A stretch of 34,143 nucleotides of DNA, taken from the NCBI GenBank assembly GCA_964641545.1, contig CAZXLT010000010.1, forward strand, positions 1 through 34,143, given 5' to 3'. Below, one piece after another: positions 1 through 7,395 of this stretch. The position numbers and the translations under genes are program-made. The stretch's first letter is position 1; every line of letters begins with the position of its first letter. The notes below the pieces were generated by a model. That model did no database searches and was not told the DNA's origin. It saw nothing but the letters and a program-made list of their open reading frames with translations. The stretch comes from CAZXLT01 sp964641545. GTDB taxonomy: Bacteria; Patescibacteriota; Saccharimonadia; Saccharimonadales; AWTP1-31.

Positions 1-1033
1 GTTTTGGATCTTTTTTTTTTAGTTCGTCTGGGTCTTTGCCTTCGGGTACTGTCACAATACTAAGATTTACTCCAACCTTACTTGCAATAGGGATAGCGCG
101 CTCTGTAGCATTCTGCCCTGCTTTATCCTGGTCAAATCCCAAGCGAACATCCTGTGTAAGCCTACTGAGGATTTTTAGCTGCTGTTCTGTTAAGGCAGTC
201 CCTGCAGTTGCCACAACATTGCTAACCTTAGCCTGCTGACTAGCAATGACGTCTAAATTACCTTCGGCAATAACGGCAAAGTTTGTTTTTCGAATTGCTT
301 CTTTTGCTAAATGAAAACCAAATACATGCCGGCTCTTGTCGTATACCGGGCTTGCAGGTGTATTGATATATTTTGGTGAGTTAGGGTTGTCTTCCAGCTG
401 CCGTGCAGTAAAGCCGATAACTTGTCCGTGTTGATCCATGAGCGGAATCATTATGCGTCCCCGAAACATATCGCCATGCCCACGATACCGTTGGGTACTC
501 AGCCCTGCCTTTTTCAGTATCTCCAATGCAAAGCCCTTTTTTAGTAAAAACTCGGTGACGGCACTATCTTGATTCGGGGCATACCCTAAGCGAAACGATA
601 GTATGGTTTCTTTACTAAATTGTCGCTTCGAACGCAGATATTCAAGAGCAGATTTATGTTTATTCAAATGTAGCTGATAAAACTTTGTTGCCAATTCCAA
701 AGCTTCGAGTATTTTCTTTTTCTGATCACTTCCGGGCGTTTTTGATGATTGGTATTGTTCTAAATCCACGCCTGCCTGACGCGCAAGCTTTTCTAAAGCA
801 CCTCGAAAATCAAGACCTTCTAACTCCATTACCAGCGAGAACATATCCCCACCCTTGCCACTACTAAAGTCGTGCCAAATCTGTTTTTCTGGACTAACGA
901 TAAAGCTAGGTGTTCTTTCGTTTCCAAAAGGGCTTAAGCCCTTAAAGTTGCGGCCTGAACGCTTGAGCTCAATATATTGGCTTACAACATCCTCAATACT
1001 TAAGCGTGACTTGATCTCCTCCACAGCATCCAT
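1..1033 (-). CDS. dnaG: DNA primase DnaG, N-terminal 344 residues (runs off the left edge)
   Basis: Synthesises RNA primers at the replication fork. The open frame from the ATG at 1033 to the window edge has the order of DnaG: an N-terminal CHC2-type domain (about 1-95), a linker, then a TOPRIM core with the glutamate motif IAEGNLDV, the stretch VVATAGTALTEQQ and the acidic motif GFDQDKAGQ. The CHC2 fold signature is recognisable (GLSPFGNERTPSF, IWHDFSSGKGGD), but the four zinc-ligand positions are Ser34, Gly37, Asp55 and Ser58, so the domain should not bind zinc. No Shine-Dalgarno is visible; a TATAGA hexamer (1042-1047) lies 8 nt before the ATG. A run of ten A residues in the coding strand (positions 20-11) encodes lysines. 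The C-terminal DnaB-binding domain is outside the window. The identity is secure. Confidence 0.95.
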   Translation of the reverse strand, partial: MDAVEEIKSRLSIEDVVSQYIELKRSGRNFKGLSPFGNERTPSFIVSPEKQIWHDFSSGKGGDMFSLVMELEGLDFRGALEKLARQAGVDLEQYQSSKTPGSDQKKKILEALELATKFYQLHLNKHKSALEYLRSKRQFSKETILSFRLGYAPNQDSAVTEFLLKKGFALEILKKAGLSTQRYRGHGDMFRGRIMIPLMDQHGQVIGFTARQLEDNPNSPKYINTPASPVYDKSRHVFGFHLAKEAIRKTNFAVIAEGNLDVIASQQAKVSNVVATAGTALTEQQLKILSRLTQDVRLGFDQDKAGQNATERAIPIASKVGVNLSIVTVPEGKDPDELKKKDPK

Positions 1034-1107
1034 ACTTACAGTCTATAGCTATAGAGATAAACCTGAAAGCATAAGAAGTTTTTGAACTTACCTGGTAAAA
1101 TACGCAT

Positions 1108-1722
1108 ATGCCGCCAAATCAGAATCCACAACAAAATCCGTACGATTTCATTATGAATCCTGCACCACCGCCTAAGAAGTCGTTATTTTCTTTTGGCTCT
1201 AAAAAAGGTGGGAAGTTGGGTCTTGTTATAGGTCTAGGCGCAGTGCTCATTATTGTTGCACTTCTTGGGACATCACTGCTTAGCAGTGGGCAAACTAATA
1301 ACGAGCAGCTTCTGGAGATTACTCAGCAGCAGCAAGAAATAATTCGAGTAGCCGGACTTGGTAAAAAGGTCCGGGGACAAGCAACCATAAACTTAGCTGC
1401 GAACACCAGCGCTCTTATTACTTCCTCCCAGCAGCAGGTTATTGCGCTAATGGGTAAAAAAGATAAGCCAAGCAGCAAAGAATTGACATTAAAGAAAGAC
1501 ACTAAGACCGATAAAGCATTGCTTCAAGCCGAACAAACCAACCAACTAGACGAAGTCTTCACTGCGACAATTGTTAAGCAAGTTGCAGCCTATCAGAAGG
1601 ATGTAAAAAAAGCTTACGACGGTACCAATAACAAGAAGTCGAAAGACGTGCTAAAGAAAGCCTTCAACAACGCGCAGGGCATACTCAATTCCCAAACAAC
1701 CAGCACTCAAGCACCGAATTGA
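1108..1722 (+). CDS. Membrane-anchored protein of unknown function, 204 aa
   Basis: Not recognised as a named family. It has a Pro/Asn/Gln-rich cytoplasmic start, a basic stretch (about 36-41), one hydrophobic segment (about 42-60, LGLVIGLGAVLIIVALLGTS), then an outside region rich in Gln, Lys and Ala that is probably helical, and a Ser/Thr/Gln tail. This is a type II single-pass topology of the kind often seen in Saccharibacteria. The ATG at 1108 is preceded 6 nt upstream by an extended -10 element (TGG then TAAAAT, 1096-1101) and no Shine-Dalgarno, so it is probably leaderless. It is divergent from dnaG, and its last 16 nt overlap the 3' end of the MmcQ-like gene on the other strand. The open frame and start are well supported; the function is unknown. 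Confidence 0.8.
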   Translation: MPPNQNPQQNPYDFIMNPAPPPKKSLFSFGSKKGGKLGLVIGLGAVLIIVALLGTSLLSSGQTNNEQLLEITQQQQEIIRVAGLGKKVRGQATINLAANTSALITSSQQQVIALMGKKDKPSSKELTLKKDTKTDKALLQAEQTNQLDEVFTATIVKQVAAYQKDVKKAYDGTNNKKSKDVLKKAFNNAQGILNSQTTSTQAPN

Positions 1723-2054
1723 GGAGTTTCACCCTTTGCTTTTGTAACCAGGTCGTAGCTGTGCCGAACGAGCGCCTGAATTTCTTCCCACGAAAGCTGA
1801 CCACTTAATACAATAGTGTTCCAATGTTTTTTATTCAGATGATAGCCAGGCATTACTTCTTCGTACTTTTCACGCAACAGTTCCGCTAACTGCGGGTCGC
1901 ACTTTAAACTAATCCGCACAGGGTTGGATTTTTCGGGGATGAGTGCAAACATTTTGTCGTTTGCTTTGTACACAGCAACATCCTCACCAAATGGATAGTC
2001 CAGCTTGGCATTTGGCATACTTAGCACATACTCTTCGACTTGCTTATGGTTCAT
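1707..2054 (-). CDS. MmcQ/YjbR-family protein
   Basis: A small one-domain protein (115 aa) of the MmcQ/YjbR group, a CyaY-like fold sometimes called DNA-binding but without a firm biochemical role. Family marks are the early LDYPFGEDVAVYK stretch, MFALIPE, the ISLKCDP strand and the HWNTIVL segment near the C-terminus. I chose the ATG at 2054 rather than the one at 2069: it forms an ATGA overlap with the stop of the HD-hydrolase gene, and the GGGAAGGGAG just upstream makes a good Shine-Dalgarno, which suggests translational coupling. It is the last gene of the orn-HD-mmcQ cluster and overlaps the convergent upstream gene by 16 nt. Confidence 0.85.
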   Translation of the reverse strand: MNHKQVEEYVLSMPNAKLDYPFGEDVAVYKANDKMFALIPEKSNPVRISLKCDPQLAELLREKYEEVMPGYHLNKKHWNTIVLSGQLSWEEIQALVRHSYDLVTKAKGETPQFGA

Positions 2055-2716
2055 CTGCTCCCTTCCCATTCGGCATAGAACTGACGCAAATATTTTTCCA
2101 TATACTCATGACGATTCTTTGCCATTTTTTTGGCCGTTTTGGTGTTCATTTTATCTTTTAGCAGAAGTAGTTTCTCGTAAAAATGATTAATGGTATGGTT
2201 TTGGGTTATTGCCCCGGCAAAAGACTCGAATGAGGAGTACTCTTTTGGTTTTACGCCCGGGTCATACATGACGCGACCGGCTGAGCCACCGAAGGCAAAC
2301 GCACGCGCTACTCCGATTGCACAGAGCGCATCTAATCTATCGGCATCGTGTACAATCTGCCCCTCAATTGTTTTCATGGCATGTTTGTTGGTGCCGCCTT
2401 TATACGAAACGTGTTCAACAATGTAGCCAACATGCTCACAAACTTTTTTTGCACAGCCAAGTTGTTCAAGTAATTTTTTCGCTTCGTTTGCCCCGACCGT
2501 GCTGTCACCATCATTAAATTTCCAATCATTAATATCGTGCAGTAACGAACCTAGCTCAACAATAAACATGTCACCGCCTTCTTGCTTTGCTATTGCTTTT
2601 GCATTGTTCACAACCCTGACGATGTGCCACCAATCGTGGCCCGAGCCTTCGCCTTCAAGTTTTTGGCGAACATACTCCTCGGTTTGCTTGATAATCTGTG
2701 CTTTACTTTTTGTCAT
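2051..2716 (-). CDS. HD-domain metal-dependent phosphohydrolase
   Basis: A 221-residue HD-superfamily hydrolase of the YedJ-like type, probably acting on a nucleotide or other phosphate ester; the substrate is not predictable. The metal-binding pattern is visible: a His in GHDWWHIVRV (about 27-36), the HD pair in SLLHDINDW (about 56-64), and a later Asp in VHDADRLDALCAIG. The ATG at 2716 lies inside the end of the orn gene (14-nt overlap), and its own stop overlaps the MmcQ-like start. All three genes are therefore likely translated from one message. Pairing with oligoribonuclease would fit a role in nucleotide turnover, but that is inference. Confidence 0.88.
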   Translation of the reverse strand: MTKSKAQIIKQTEEYVRQKLEGEGSGHDWWHIVRVVNNAKAIAKQEGGDMFIVELGSLLHDINDWKFNDGDSTVGANEAKKLLEQLGCAKKVCEHVGYIVEHVSYKGGTNKHAMKTIEGQIVHDADRLDALCAIGVARAFAFGGSAGRVMYDPGVKPKEYSSFESFAGAITQNHTINHFYEKLLLLKDKMNTKTAKKMAKNRHEYMEKYLRQFYAEWEGSR

Positions 2717-3263
2717 GGCTGCTAAACCACTCTAGGTAGCTTTGGAGTTCGGCAATACTAGCTTGAATATCGTCAAACGCACGGTGTACTTCTTTCTTCT
2801 CAAACACTTCCCCATGCTTACCCTGCATTAGGATTTTAAAACTACTAACATCGAGCATTCGGTAGTGCAGCTTTACATCAAGGCTTGGCCAGTATTCCCT
2901 GACAAACAGACGGTCGTTCCAAATCGAATTCCCGGCCATGACAACCAACTCAGCACCAAAGTATTGTTGTATTAAATCAACGAGTTCTTGTTCCACCTGT
3001 TTGATATTTTTGCCTTCATCAAGCTTGTTAAGAAAATCATCGCGGTTGTGAGGATATTGCTGCCACCAATTGTTGGCCTGCATTCTGGTTGCAACCAATT
3101 CGCGTGGATGTCTAATACGAGCTTCATAACTCGCGAGTGTCTTGAAGTTAAAGTCAGTAATTTCAGCAGCGATTTCTAATATGACATCTTTTTTTGGGTC
3201 AAGCCCAGTCATCTCTAGATCAACCCATAATAGCTTGGTTGGAATTGCGTTTTTATTCCCCAT
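2703..3263 (-). CDS. orn: Oligoribonuclease
   Basis: A 3'-5' exoribonuclease that finishes RNA decay by degrading 2-5-nt oligonucleotides (including pGpG in organisms that use c-di-GMP), cytoplasmic. It has normal family length (186 aa), and the DEDDh residues are all visible: Asp15 and Glu17 in WVDLEMTGLD, an Asp in GNSIWNDR, and the His/Asp pair in HRAFDDIQASIAEL. It leads a three-gene overlapping cluster. A TACAAT hexamer (3271-3276) after a TGC extended -10 lies 7 nt from the ATG, with no Shine-Dalgarno, so the message is probably leaderless. Confidence 0.95.
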   Translation of the reverse strand: MGNKNAIPTKLLWVDLEMTGLDPKKDVILEIAAEITDFNFKTLASYEARIRHPRELVATRMQANNWWQQYPHNRDDFLNKLDEGKNIKQVEQELVDLIQQYFGAELVVMAGNSIWNDRLFVREYWPSLDVKLHYRMLDVSSFKILMQGKHGEVFEKKEVHRAFDDIQASIAELQSYLEWFSSHDKK

Positions 3264-3281
3264 TACGGCTATTGTAGCAGC

Positions 3282-4541
3282 TTATGCGGCTAGGTTAAGC
3301 GTCTGCTGTCTGCCCTTTTCGACTTTTTTCATAAATTCTGCACTAAAACGAACAGAGAACTGTTGTCCGGGCATCACGCGATCAAGACTATTAACGGTCG
3401 TCGAATTTTGTCCGGCAAGCGTCGCGAGAGCTTCATTGACCGCTTGGTTAGCAACTTGACTCTGATCAACTCGATACCCCGAATCACCAAATAAAATCGT
3501 TTGCATTTCGTTATATACATTTGACCCTCTGGGCACCTTAAACGAAGTAGCAAATTCATCACTGCCAGCTAGTGGTTCTTGGCTAGTGCCTTTGACTATC
3601 CTGAGTGGGCGATCCTGCACTTGACTGCTAGCAACATCGATTCGATCGGTCATAAATTCACTGCCCGCACCAAGCACTGTGGCAGCGGAACTACTGGTTA
3701 AGACTGGATCAGCGTCAGCTAACTCAGTAGGAACGGCTCTTTGCTTCAGATCACGCTCGCCTGAAACAGCACCCACGCTGCCTGCCAGTAATGCGACACT
3801 CGCCACAATAGCGATTGCCGACCTACCAAGCCGCCGCCTCCTTGGTCGTTCAAATTGTCTATTGTTGCCTGTTGCACTAAGCGACGAATTATTTTTCATG
3901 AAAGCTGGCTGCAGTCTACCAACCACATGAGATCCCGCCTTTTTGCATTGAGCCATTAGCCTCGCCCGACGGCTGGTCGTTACTTCACTGTCTGCCGAAC
4001 CATGAACCGCATATTCTTCGCTGGTCTCGTACAAATCTGGGTATCTAGCCGTAACTGCACTTTCTATTGCAGGACCAGCCTCACTCATTTTGTAGTGTTG
4101 TTCTAGCTGTGTTTTGTAGTGGCGGCTTACTAACTCCACAAATGCTCTTGGCGTAAACTGTGCTCGATCACGTTTTGACACCCCAGACAAATGGCTTTGA
4201 AGCGGGTTAGCGCCCATACGTCGGCAAAGATCGGTGCAAGCAATTAAAAGCGGCAGTTCTGTAAGAAAATCAAACGCGCGACCGGAAAAGGCGCGCGCAT
4301 AGTTAATGCAAACATCGATGACCTGCTCTTGCGCCTCCGTATCGGCTTCTGTGAGCGGGGCTACAACTGGTTGTTCAGTAAGACCCTGCGGATTACCCAA
4401 CTCTGGGTCGCTAACATGCTGCGCAAGAAATGCATCAACTTGTTCGAGCGCCCTTGTACGCTCAGCAGTCACCTGTTCGAGCGGGGCAAACACTCCACCC
4501 TGTGACAGCTCGCCATGACCGTTTGGATTCACACTAAACAA
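3282..4541 (-). CDS. Large membrane-anchored protein of unknown function, 419 aa
   Basis: No family recognised. The N-terminal 230 residues are soluble and mostly helical, followed by a basic patch (RPRRRRLGR), one hydrophobic segment (about 240-262, rich in Ala/Val/Ile), and then about 155 presumably extracytoplasmic residues. These end in LDRVMPGQQFSVRFS, a stretch reminiscent of the asparagine/pro-gly motif at the end of LysM-like modules, although no full LysM can be claimed. The start is TTG at 4541, chosen because AAGGAG sits 8 nt upstream and no better ATG follows. A promoter TTTACG (4602-4607), 17-bp spacer, TATAGT (4579-4584) lies upstream. This is therefore a conventionally led gene, unlike many neighbours. 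Confidence 0.75.
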   Translation of the reverse strand: MFSVNPNGHGELSQGGVFAPLEQVTAERTRALEQVDAFLAQHVSDPELGNPQGLTEQPVVAPLTEADTEAQEQVIDVCINYARAFSGRAFDFLTELPLLIACTDLCRRMGANPLQSHLSGVSKRDRAQFTPRAFVELVSRHYKTQLEQHYKMSEAGPAIESAVTARYPDLYETSEEYAVHGSADSEVTTSRRARLMAQCKKAGSHVVGRLQPAFMKNNSSLSATGNNRQFERPRRRRLGRSAIAIVASVALLAGSVGAVSGERDLKQRAVPTELADADPVLTSSSAATVLGAGSEFMTDRIDVASSQVQDRPLRIVKGTSQEPLAGSDEFATSFKVPRGSNVYNEMQTILFGDSGYRVDQSQVANQAVNEALATLAGQNSTTVNSLDRVMPGQQFSVRFSAEFMKKVEKGRQQTLNLAA

Positions 4542-4578
4542 TTTTGTAACTCCTTACCAAACACTGAAAAGTTACAAT

Positions 4579-4607
4579 ACTATATCACTTTTACCGTTGT
4601 GCGTAAA
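4579..4607 (-). promoter_or_regulatory. Sigma-70-type promoter for the 3282-4541 gene
   Basis: Read on the minus strand: -35 TTTACG (4602-4607), 17-bp spacer, -10 TATAGT (4579-4584). This gives a leader of about 30 nt that carries the AAGGAG ribosome site. Confidence 0.55.
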
Positions 4608-4619
4608 TGCAGTGGGCAA

Positions 4620-5207
4620 CTAATTGCGGCTTCGTGCAGCTGCCAGCGCGTCACTGTACCACTTTAAGCTAGCCAACATGCCGTCTAGTGCGTTATTAGG
4701 ACCGTGGGGTTGTTTTGCTAAATCTTCTGCAATCTCACCTTGCTCATTTATTGCCTCTCCAACCCTATGAGTAAAAAATACTGCTTGCGGTACCGTCACA
4801 GCCAGTAGCCCGGGAATGATGCCACGCAATTGTCCAACAGCTTGTGCACCACCAGTGCTCCCGTGCGAAACTAAGCCGACTGGCTTGTCTTTTATTTGAA
4901 AATCAATGTAGTCTAAAGCATTTTTAAGCGCACCACTTGTAGACCGATTGTACTCGGGGGTCACCAGTACATACGCATCTGCTTTTGCTAGTTTTTCTAG
5001 CCACTTTTTAACCTCACCGGTTGGCTTTCTTTCTGGATTATACTGTGGCGAAATTGCTTCGTTAAATAAAGGTAAGTTGTAGTCCACAAGATCTACAACT
5101 TCAACATCCACCTTATGCTGTGAATTCGCGTGTTCTGCCACCCATTTGGCAAGTCGGTGACTTGTTCGGCCAGGGCGTGTACTCCCAACGATTACTTGTA
5201 GTTTCAT
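4620..5207 (-). CDS. NAD(P)H-dependent FMN reductase / flavodoxin-like oxidoreductase
   Basis: A 195-residue flavoprotein of the NADPH-dependent FMN reductase family (PF03358), which reduces FMN, quinones or azo compounds with NAD(P)H. The FMN phosphate loop is clear at the N-terminus (VGSTRPGRTSHRLAKW), as is the second flavin motif TPEYNRSTSGALKNALDY (about 103-120), followed by GLVSHGSTGGAQAVGQLR. The start at 5207 has an AAGGAT ribosome site. It is transcribed divergently from an HxlR regulator 66 nt away, with a palindrome lying over its promoter, so control by that regulator is likely. HxlR proteins commonly sense quinones, aldehydes or other electrophiles, which fits a quinone or flavin reductase target. 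Confidence 0.92.
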   Translation of the reverse strand: MKLQVIVGSTRPGRTSHRLAKWVAEHANSQHKVDVEVVDLVDYNLPLFNEAISPQYNPERKPTGEVKKWLEKLAKADAYVLVTPEYNRSTSGALKNALDYIDFQIKDKPVGLVSHGSTGGAQAVGQLRGIIPGLLAVTVPQAVFFTHRVGEAINEQGEIAEDLAKQPHGPNNALDGMLASLKWYSDALAAARSRN

Positions 5208-5236
5208 CTAATATCCTTCTATGCTATACTTTGTGT

Positions 5237-5259
5237 AGTATTGAGTATACTTCAATACT
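5237..5259. promoter_or_regulatory. Palindromic operator between the FMN reductase and hxlR
   Basis: AGTATTGA and TCAATACT (8-bp perfect arms) flank a 7-nt centre that contains GTATAC. A looser outer pair, ATACTTT (5226-5232) and AAAGTAT (5269-5275), surrounds it and reaches into the hxlR start codon. The palindrome covers the -10 of the minus-strand promoter, so binding would block FMN-reductase transcription. Confidence 0.65.
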
Positions 5260-5271
5260 ATATTTTGTAAA
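5244..5271 (-). promoter_or_regulatory. Promoter of the FMN reductase gene
   Basis: Minus strand: -35 TTTACA (5266-5271), 16-bp spacer, -10 TATACT (5244-5249), with the palindromic operator over the -10 and spacer. The resulting leader is about 30 nt and contains an AAGGAT ribosome site. Confidence 0.6.
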
Positions 5272-5273
5272 GT

Positions 5274-5597
5274 ATGAAATTATCTATACGTAAACTGGAG
5301 CCCAAGGAAGGCTGTATTGCCTGCGCAGCAAGCATACTTGGCAGTAAGTGGACTGCTCTTATTTTGCGCGAACTCAGCGGTGGTCCAAAGCGTTTTTGCG
5401 AGTTTGAACAATCAATCCCAGGCATTAGCCCTCGTACACTGTCACAACGGCTAGACAGTTTAGAATCCGACAAAATCGTGACAAAGCAAACGTTTGCCGA
5501 GGTGCCGCCACGCGTAGAGTACACACTAACCAATAAAGGACGTGATCTTATGCCAGTTCTTAAGTCTATGGCAGTTTGGGGAAGTAAATATTCTTAA
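5274..5597 (+). CDS. HxlR-family winged-helix transcriptional regulator
   Basis: A 107-residue dimeric winged-helix regulator. Family marks are the conserved early cysteines in GCIACAASILGSKWTALILREL (Cys14 and Cys17), the recognition segment IPGISPRTLSQRLDSLE, and the wing with RVEYTLTNKGRDL. It probably controls itself and the divergent FMN reductase through the 5237-5259 palindrome. No Shine-Dalgarno is seen; TATATT (5259-5264) lies 9 nt from the ATG, so the message is leaderless or nearly so. Its 3' end stops 5 nt short of the convergent msrB gene. Confidence 0.92.
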   Translation: MKLSIRKLEPKEGCIACAASILGSKWTALILRELSGGPKRFCEFEQSIPGISPRTLSQRLDSLESDKIVTKQTFAEVPPRVEYTLTNKGRDLMPVLKSMAVWGSKYS

Positions 5598-5602
5598 GAG
5601 GT

Positions 5603-5998
5603 TTACCTGGTCCCTGGCTTAAAGCCCAGACAAACCGAATTGATACAGTAGTGCTTGCCCGAGGGCGAATCAGCCGCATCAAACACGTGGCCAAGATGCC
5701 CGCCACATTTCGCACAACTAACCTCGGTTCTGTGCATACCTAGTTCGTAGTCATCACTCAGTTTTACTGCTTTGTTGCTAGCGAGCGCCGAAAAACTTGG
5801 CCAACCTATCAAACCAGGCTCAGTAGAATCGTATTTTGAACCACTGCTAAATAGCTCGTTACCGCATGCCACGCATGTGTACATACCTTTTTCATTATGA
5901 TTCAGAAACTTCCCTGACCCTGGCACTTCGGTGCCTTTTTCTCTCAACACTCTATATTCTTCTGACGTTAACTTCTTTTTCCAGTCACTATCTTTCAT
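5603..5998 (-). CDS. msrB: Peptide-methionine (R)-S-oxide reductase MsrB
   Basis: Repairs oxidised methionine (R-sulfoxide) in proteins. The two structural-zinc CXXC pairs (CVACG and CAKCG), the substrate loop GWPSF, the RTEVSCAKCGGHLGHVFDA block and the catalytic Cys in YCINSVCLGF near the C-terminus are all visible. The usual YDSGTGWPSF is here YDSTEPGLIGWPSF, a small insertion. I chose the ATG at 5998: a TACAAT hexamer (6005-6010) lies 6 nt before it, whereas the longer TTG-started frame would begin inside the terminator of the mscL operon. The gene is probably leaderless. An FMN reductase and MsrB close together suggest a redox-repair theme, but they are separate units. Confidence 0.93.
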   Translation of the reverse strand: MKDSDWKKKLTSEEYRVLREKGTEVPGSGKFLNHNEKGMYTCVACGNELFSSGSKYDSTEPGLIGWPSFSALASNKAVKLSDDYELGMHRTEVSCAKCGGHLGHVFDAADSPSGKHYCINSVCLGFKPGTR

Positions 5999-6023
5999 AT
6001 ACGTATTGTAACTCTTGAACAAC

Positions 6024-6054
6024 AAAAAGGACCACTGCTCGAGCGGTCCTTTTT
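6024..6054 (-). terminator. Rho-independent terminator after mscL
   Basis: Inverted repeat AAAAAGGACC (6024-6033) and GGTCCTTTTT (6045-6054) around an 11-nt loop. On the minus strand the stem is followed by a T run just after the mscL stop (6070). It is nearly symmetric, so it could also act in the other direction. It separates the argS-mscL operon from msrB. Confidence 0.85.
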
Positions 6055-6069
6055 CAAACTAACTTGTTA

Positions 6070-6390
6070 TTACTTTTTCTTGTCGGCTTTATCTAGCTTC
6101 AAACCATGAATTACAAAATAAACCACACCAGCGACAGCGACTAGCGTAATCAATGCGTTCAAGATGTTGCCCCAGCCAAATACAAGTTTTTCGCCACCAC
6201 GCGTAATCGTACTTTCGATTGAAGAAAGGTCTGTTCCTCCCAGAATAAGACCCACAACTGGGTTAATTAGATTATCTACGATTGATTTAACCGCATCACC
6301 AGCGGCAGCACCAATTGCTAAACCGACCGCCAGACCAACCACACCCTGCTCGCGAATAAAGTCCATGAAGCCTTTTAATTGTTTGTTCAT
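6070..6390 (-). CDS. mscL: Large-conductance mechanosensitive channel MscL
   Basis: A pentameric channel that opens under membrane tension to release solutes on osmotic downshock. At 106 aa it is slightly short. The first transmembrane helix with the pore-lining glycine/alanine pattern (GVVGLAVGLAIGAAAGDAV) and the following VDNLINPVVGLILGG match the family closely. The second helix is at about 73-94 (ILNALITLVAVAGVVYFVI), followed by a charged C-terminal tail. AAGGAG lies 6 nt before the ATG. It is the last gene of the argS operon, followed directly by a strong terminator. Confidence 0.96.
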   Translation of the reverse strand: MNKQLKGFMDFIREQGVVGLAVGLAIGAAAGDAVKSIVDNLINPVVGLILGGTDLSSIESTITRGGEKLVFGWGNILNALITLVAVAGVVYFVIHGLKLDKADKKK

Positions 6391-6402
6391 GTGTTCTCCT
6401 TG

Positions 6403-6810
6403 TTAGTTTATAAATTTGTTATACATCTGATATGCCAGAAAAGCAACGGCTGCACTAAGAACCGCGCCCCACACCATGTCTATAACGACAATCTTAAAAG
6501 GAAAACCCTTCAGGGTTGCATAATTGGTTAGATCGTAAGTAGCGTAGGTAACAAGCCCAAAAAAACCGCCAGCAAACACCAAGTTATTAATTGCTCTACT
6601 TTTAATGGTCGGGGCAATCACAAAATATATAAGACCTGCTAAGAAAATAAGGTAGAACAAAATTGCTGCACCCCACTTAACGTTGTTGGTCATTAGACCT
6701 TTGAGCTCAGTTGCATACAAATTTTTTGCAATCAACCCAAGCCAAACTGCGTCGAGCGCCACAAAACAAGCTAGAGCTATTGCATACAGCGCAGGATAAT
6801 TAACTTTCAT
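6403..6810 (-). CDS. DUF2177 family membrane protein
   Basis: A 135-residue integral membrane protein with about four transmembrane segments. It matches the DUF2177 pattern: ALDAVWLGLIAKNLY in the first helix region, then FYLIFLAGLIYFVI, AGGFFGLVTYATYDLTNYATLKGFP and the last helix with DMVWGAVLSA. The function is not known. AAAAGGAGGG lies before the ATG. Its first 11 nt overlap the end of the upstream membrane-protein gene, and it sits 12 nt upstream of mscL, so the three membrane proteins are probably made together. Confidence 0.88.
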   Translation of the reverse strand: MKVNYPALYAIALACFVALDAVWLGLIAKNLYATELKGLMTNNVKWGAAILFYLIFLAGLIYFVIAPTIKSRAINNLVFAGGFFGLVTYATYDLTNYATLKGFPFKIVVIDMVWGAVLSAAVAFLAYQMYNKFIN

Positions 6811-7381
6811 ACACCCTCCTTTTCGTCTTAATTATATAAAATGTTGCTAATTCGAGCACTGCTTTTATGATCGCAAACGCAACCATACTGTTCTTTTGAC
6901 TGGAGAAAAACACCGGCAGGAAGCAAACGAGCATTACTATGTTTGATCTAATAAAGGCTTGTCTTAAATTTACACTAAGTTCGCTAGACTTCGGCTTTTC
7001 TAGCATCTGTTGAAAAATGAAAATCAGAAATCCAATCAGCACAAACCGCCAGTTAATTACGCCTAGATCAACGGCTCTCTGCTGCCCATTAACCGATACA
7101 GTTTGATCACCGTGTGCAAATGCAGTTAGATTACCTCCTATAACGACCGCTAGTACCAAGAATTCAAACCACGAGAAAGCACTGAGCAAGCTTTGTGTTT
7201 GTTTGCTGCGTTTTACCCGAAAATAGCTAATCAGTGTCAGCACGATTCCTTGGAGCCAGTAAATCCACATAAGAGACAAGAAGCTTTGTTTAGTCCAGTA
7301 ACTTAGAAAGATCACAGCAATATTGGCGACCACTAATGGCAAAATACCATTTGTTTGGAACCCTGAAGTTTTAGTGGTCAT
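6800..7381 (-). CDS. DUF6498-like multi-pass membrane protein
   Basis: A 193-residue protein with about five to six predicted transmembrane segments. The pattern (short N-terminus, NIAVIFLSYWTKQSFLSLMW, then YWLQGIVLTLISYFRVKR, an external loop, and a late INWRFVLIGFLIFIFQQM) resembles DUF6498-type proteins. The assignment is from memory of the pattern and is moderate. The role is unknown. It starts 14 nt after the alkD-like gene with a weak ribosome site (GGAAA) and overlaps the DUF2177 gene by 11 nt. Confidence 0.65.
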   Translation of the reverse strand: MTTKTSGFQTNGILPLVVANIAVIFLSYWTKQSFLSLMWIYWLQGIVLTLISYFRVKRSKQTQSLLSAFSWFEFLVLAVVIGGNLTAFAHGDQTVSVNGQQRAVDLGVINWRFVLIGFLIFIFQQMLEKPKSSELSVNLRQAFIRSNIVMLVCFLPVFFSSQKNSMVAFAIIKAVLELATFYIIKTKRRVYES

Positions 7382-7395
7382 TAATTTCCAGTGTA

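Noticed and set aside
1..1085. Plus-strand frames at 36-239, 685-867 and 855-1085
   Set aside because: They lie opposite the continuous, recognisable dnaG frame and have no family features.
5999..6025. Longer TTG-started msrB
   Set aside because: It would begin inside the mscL terminator; ATG 5998 has a well-placed -10 and matches family starts.
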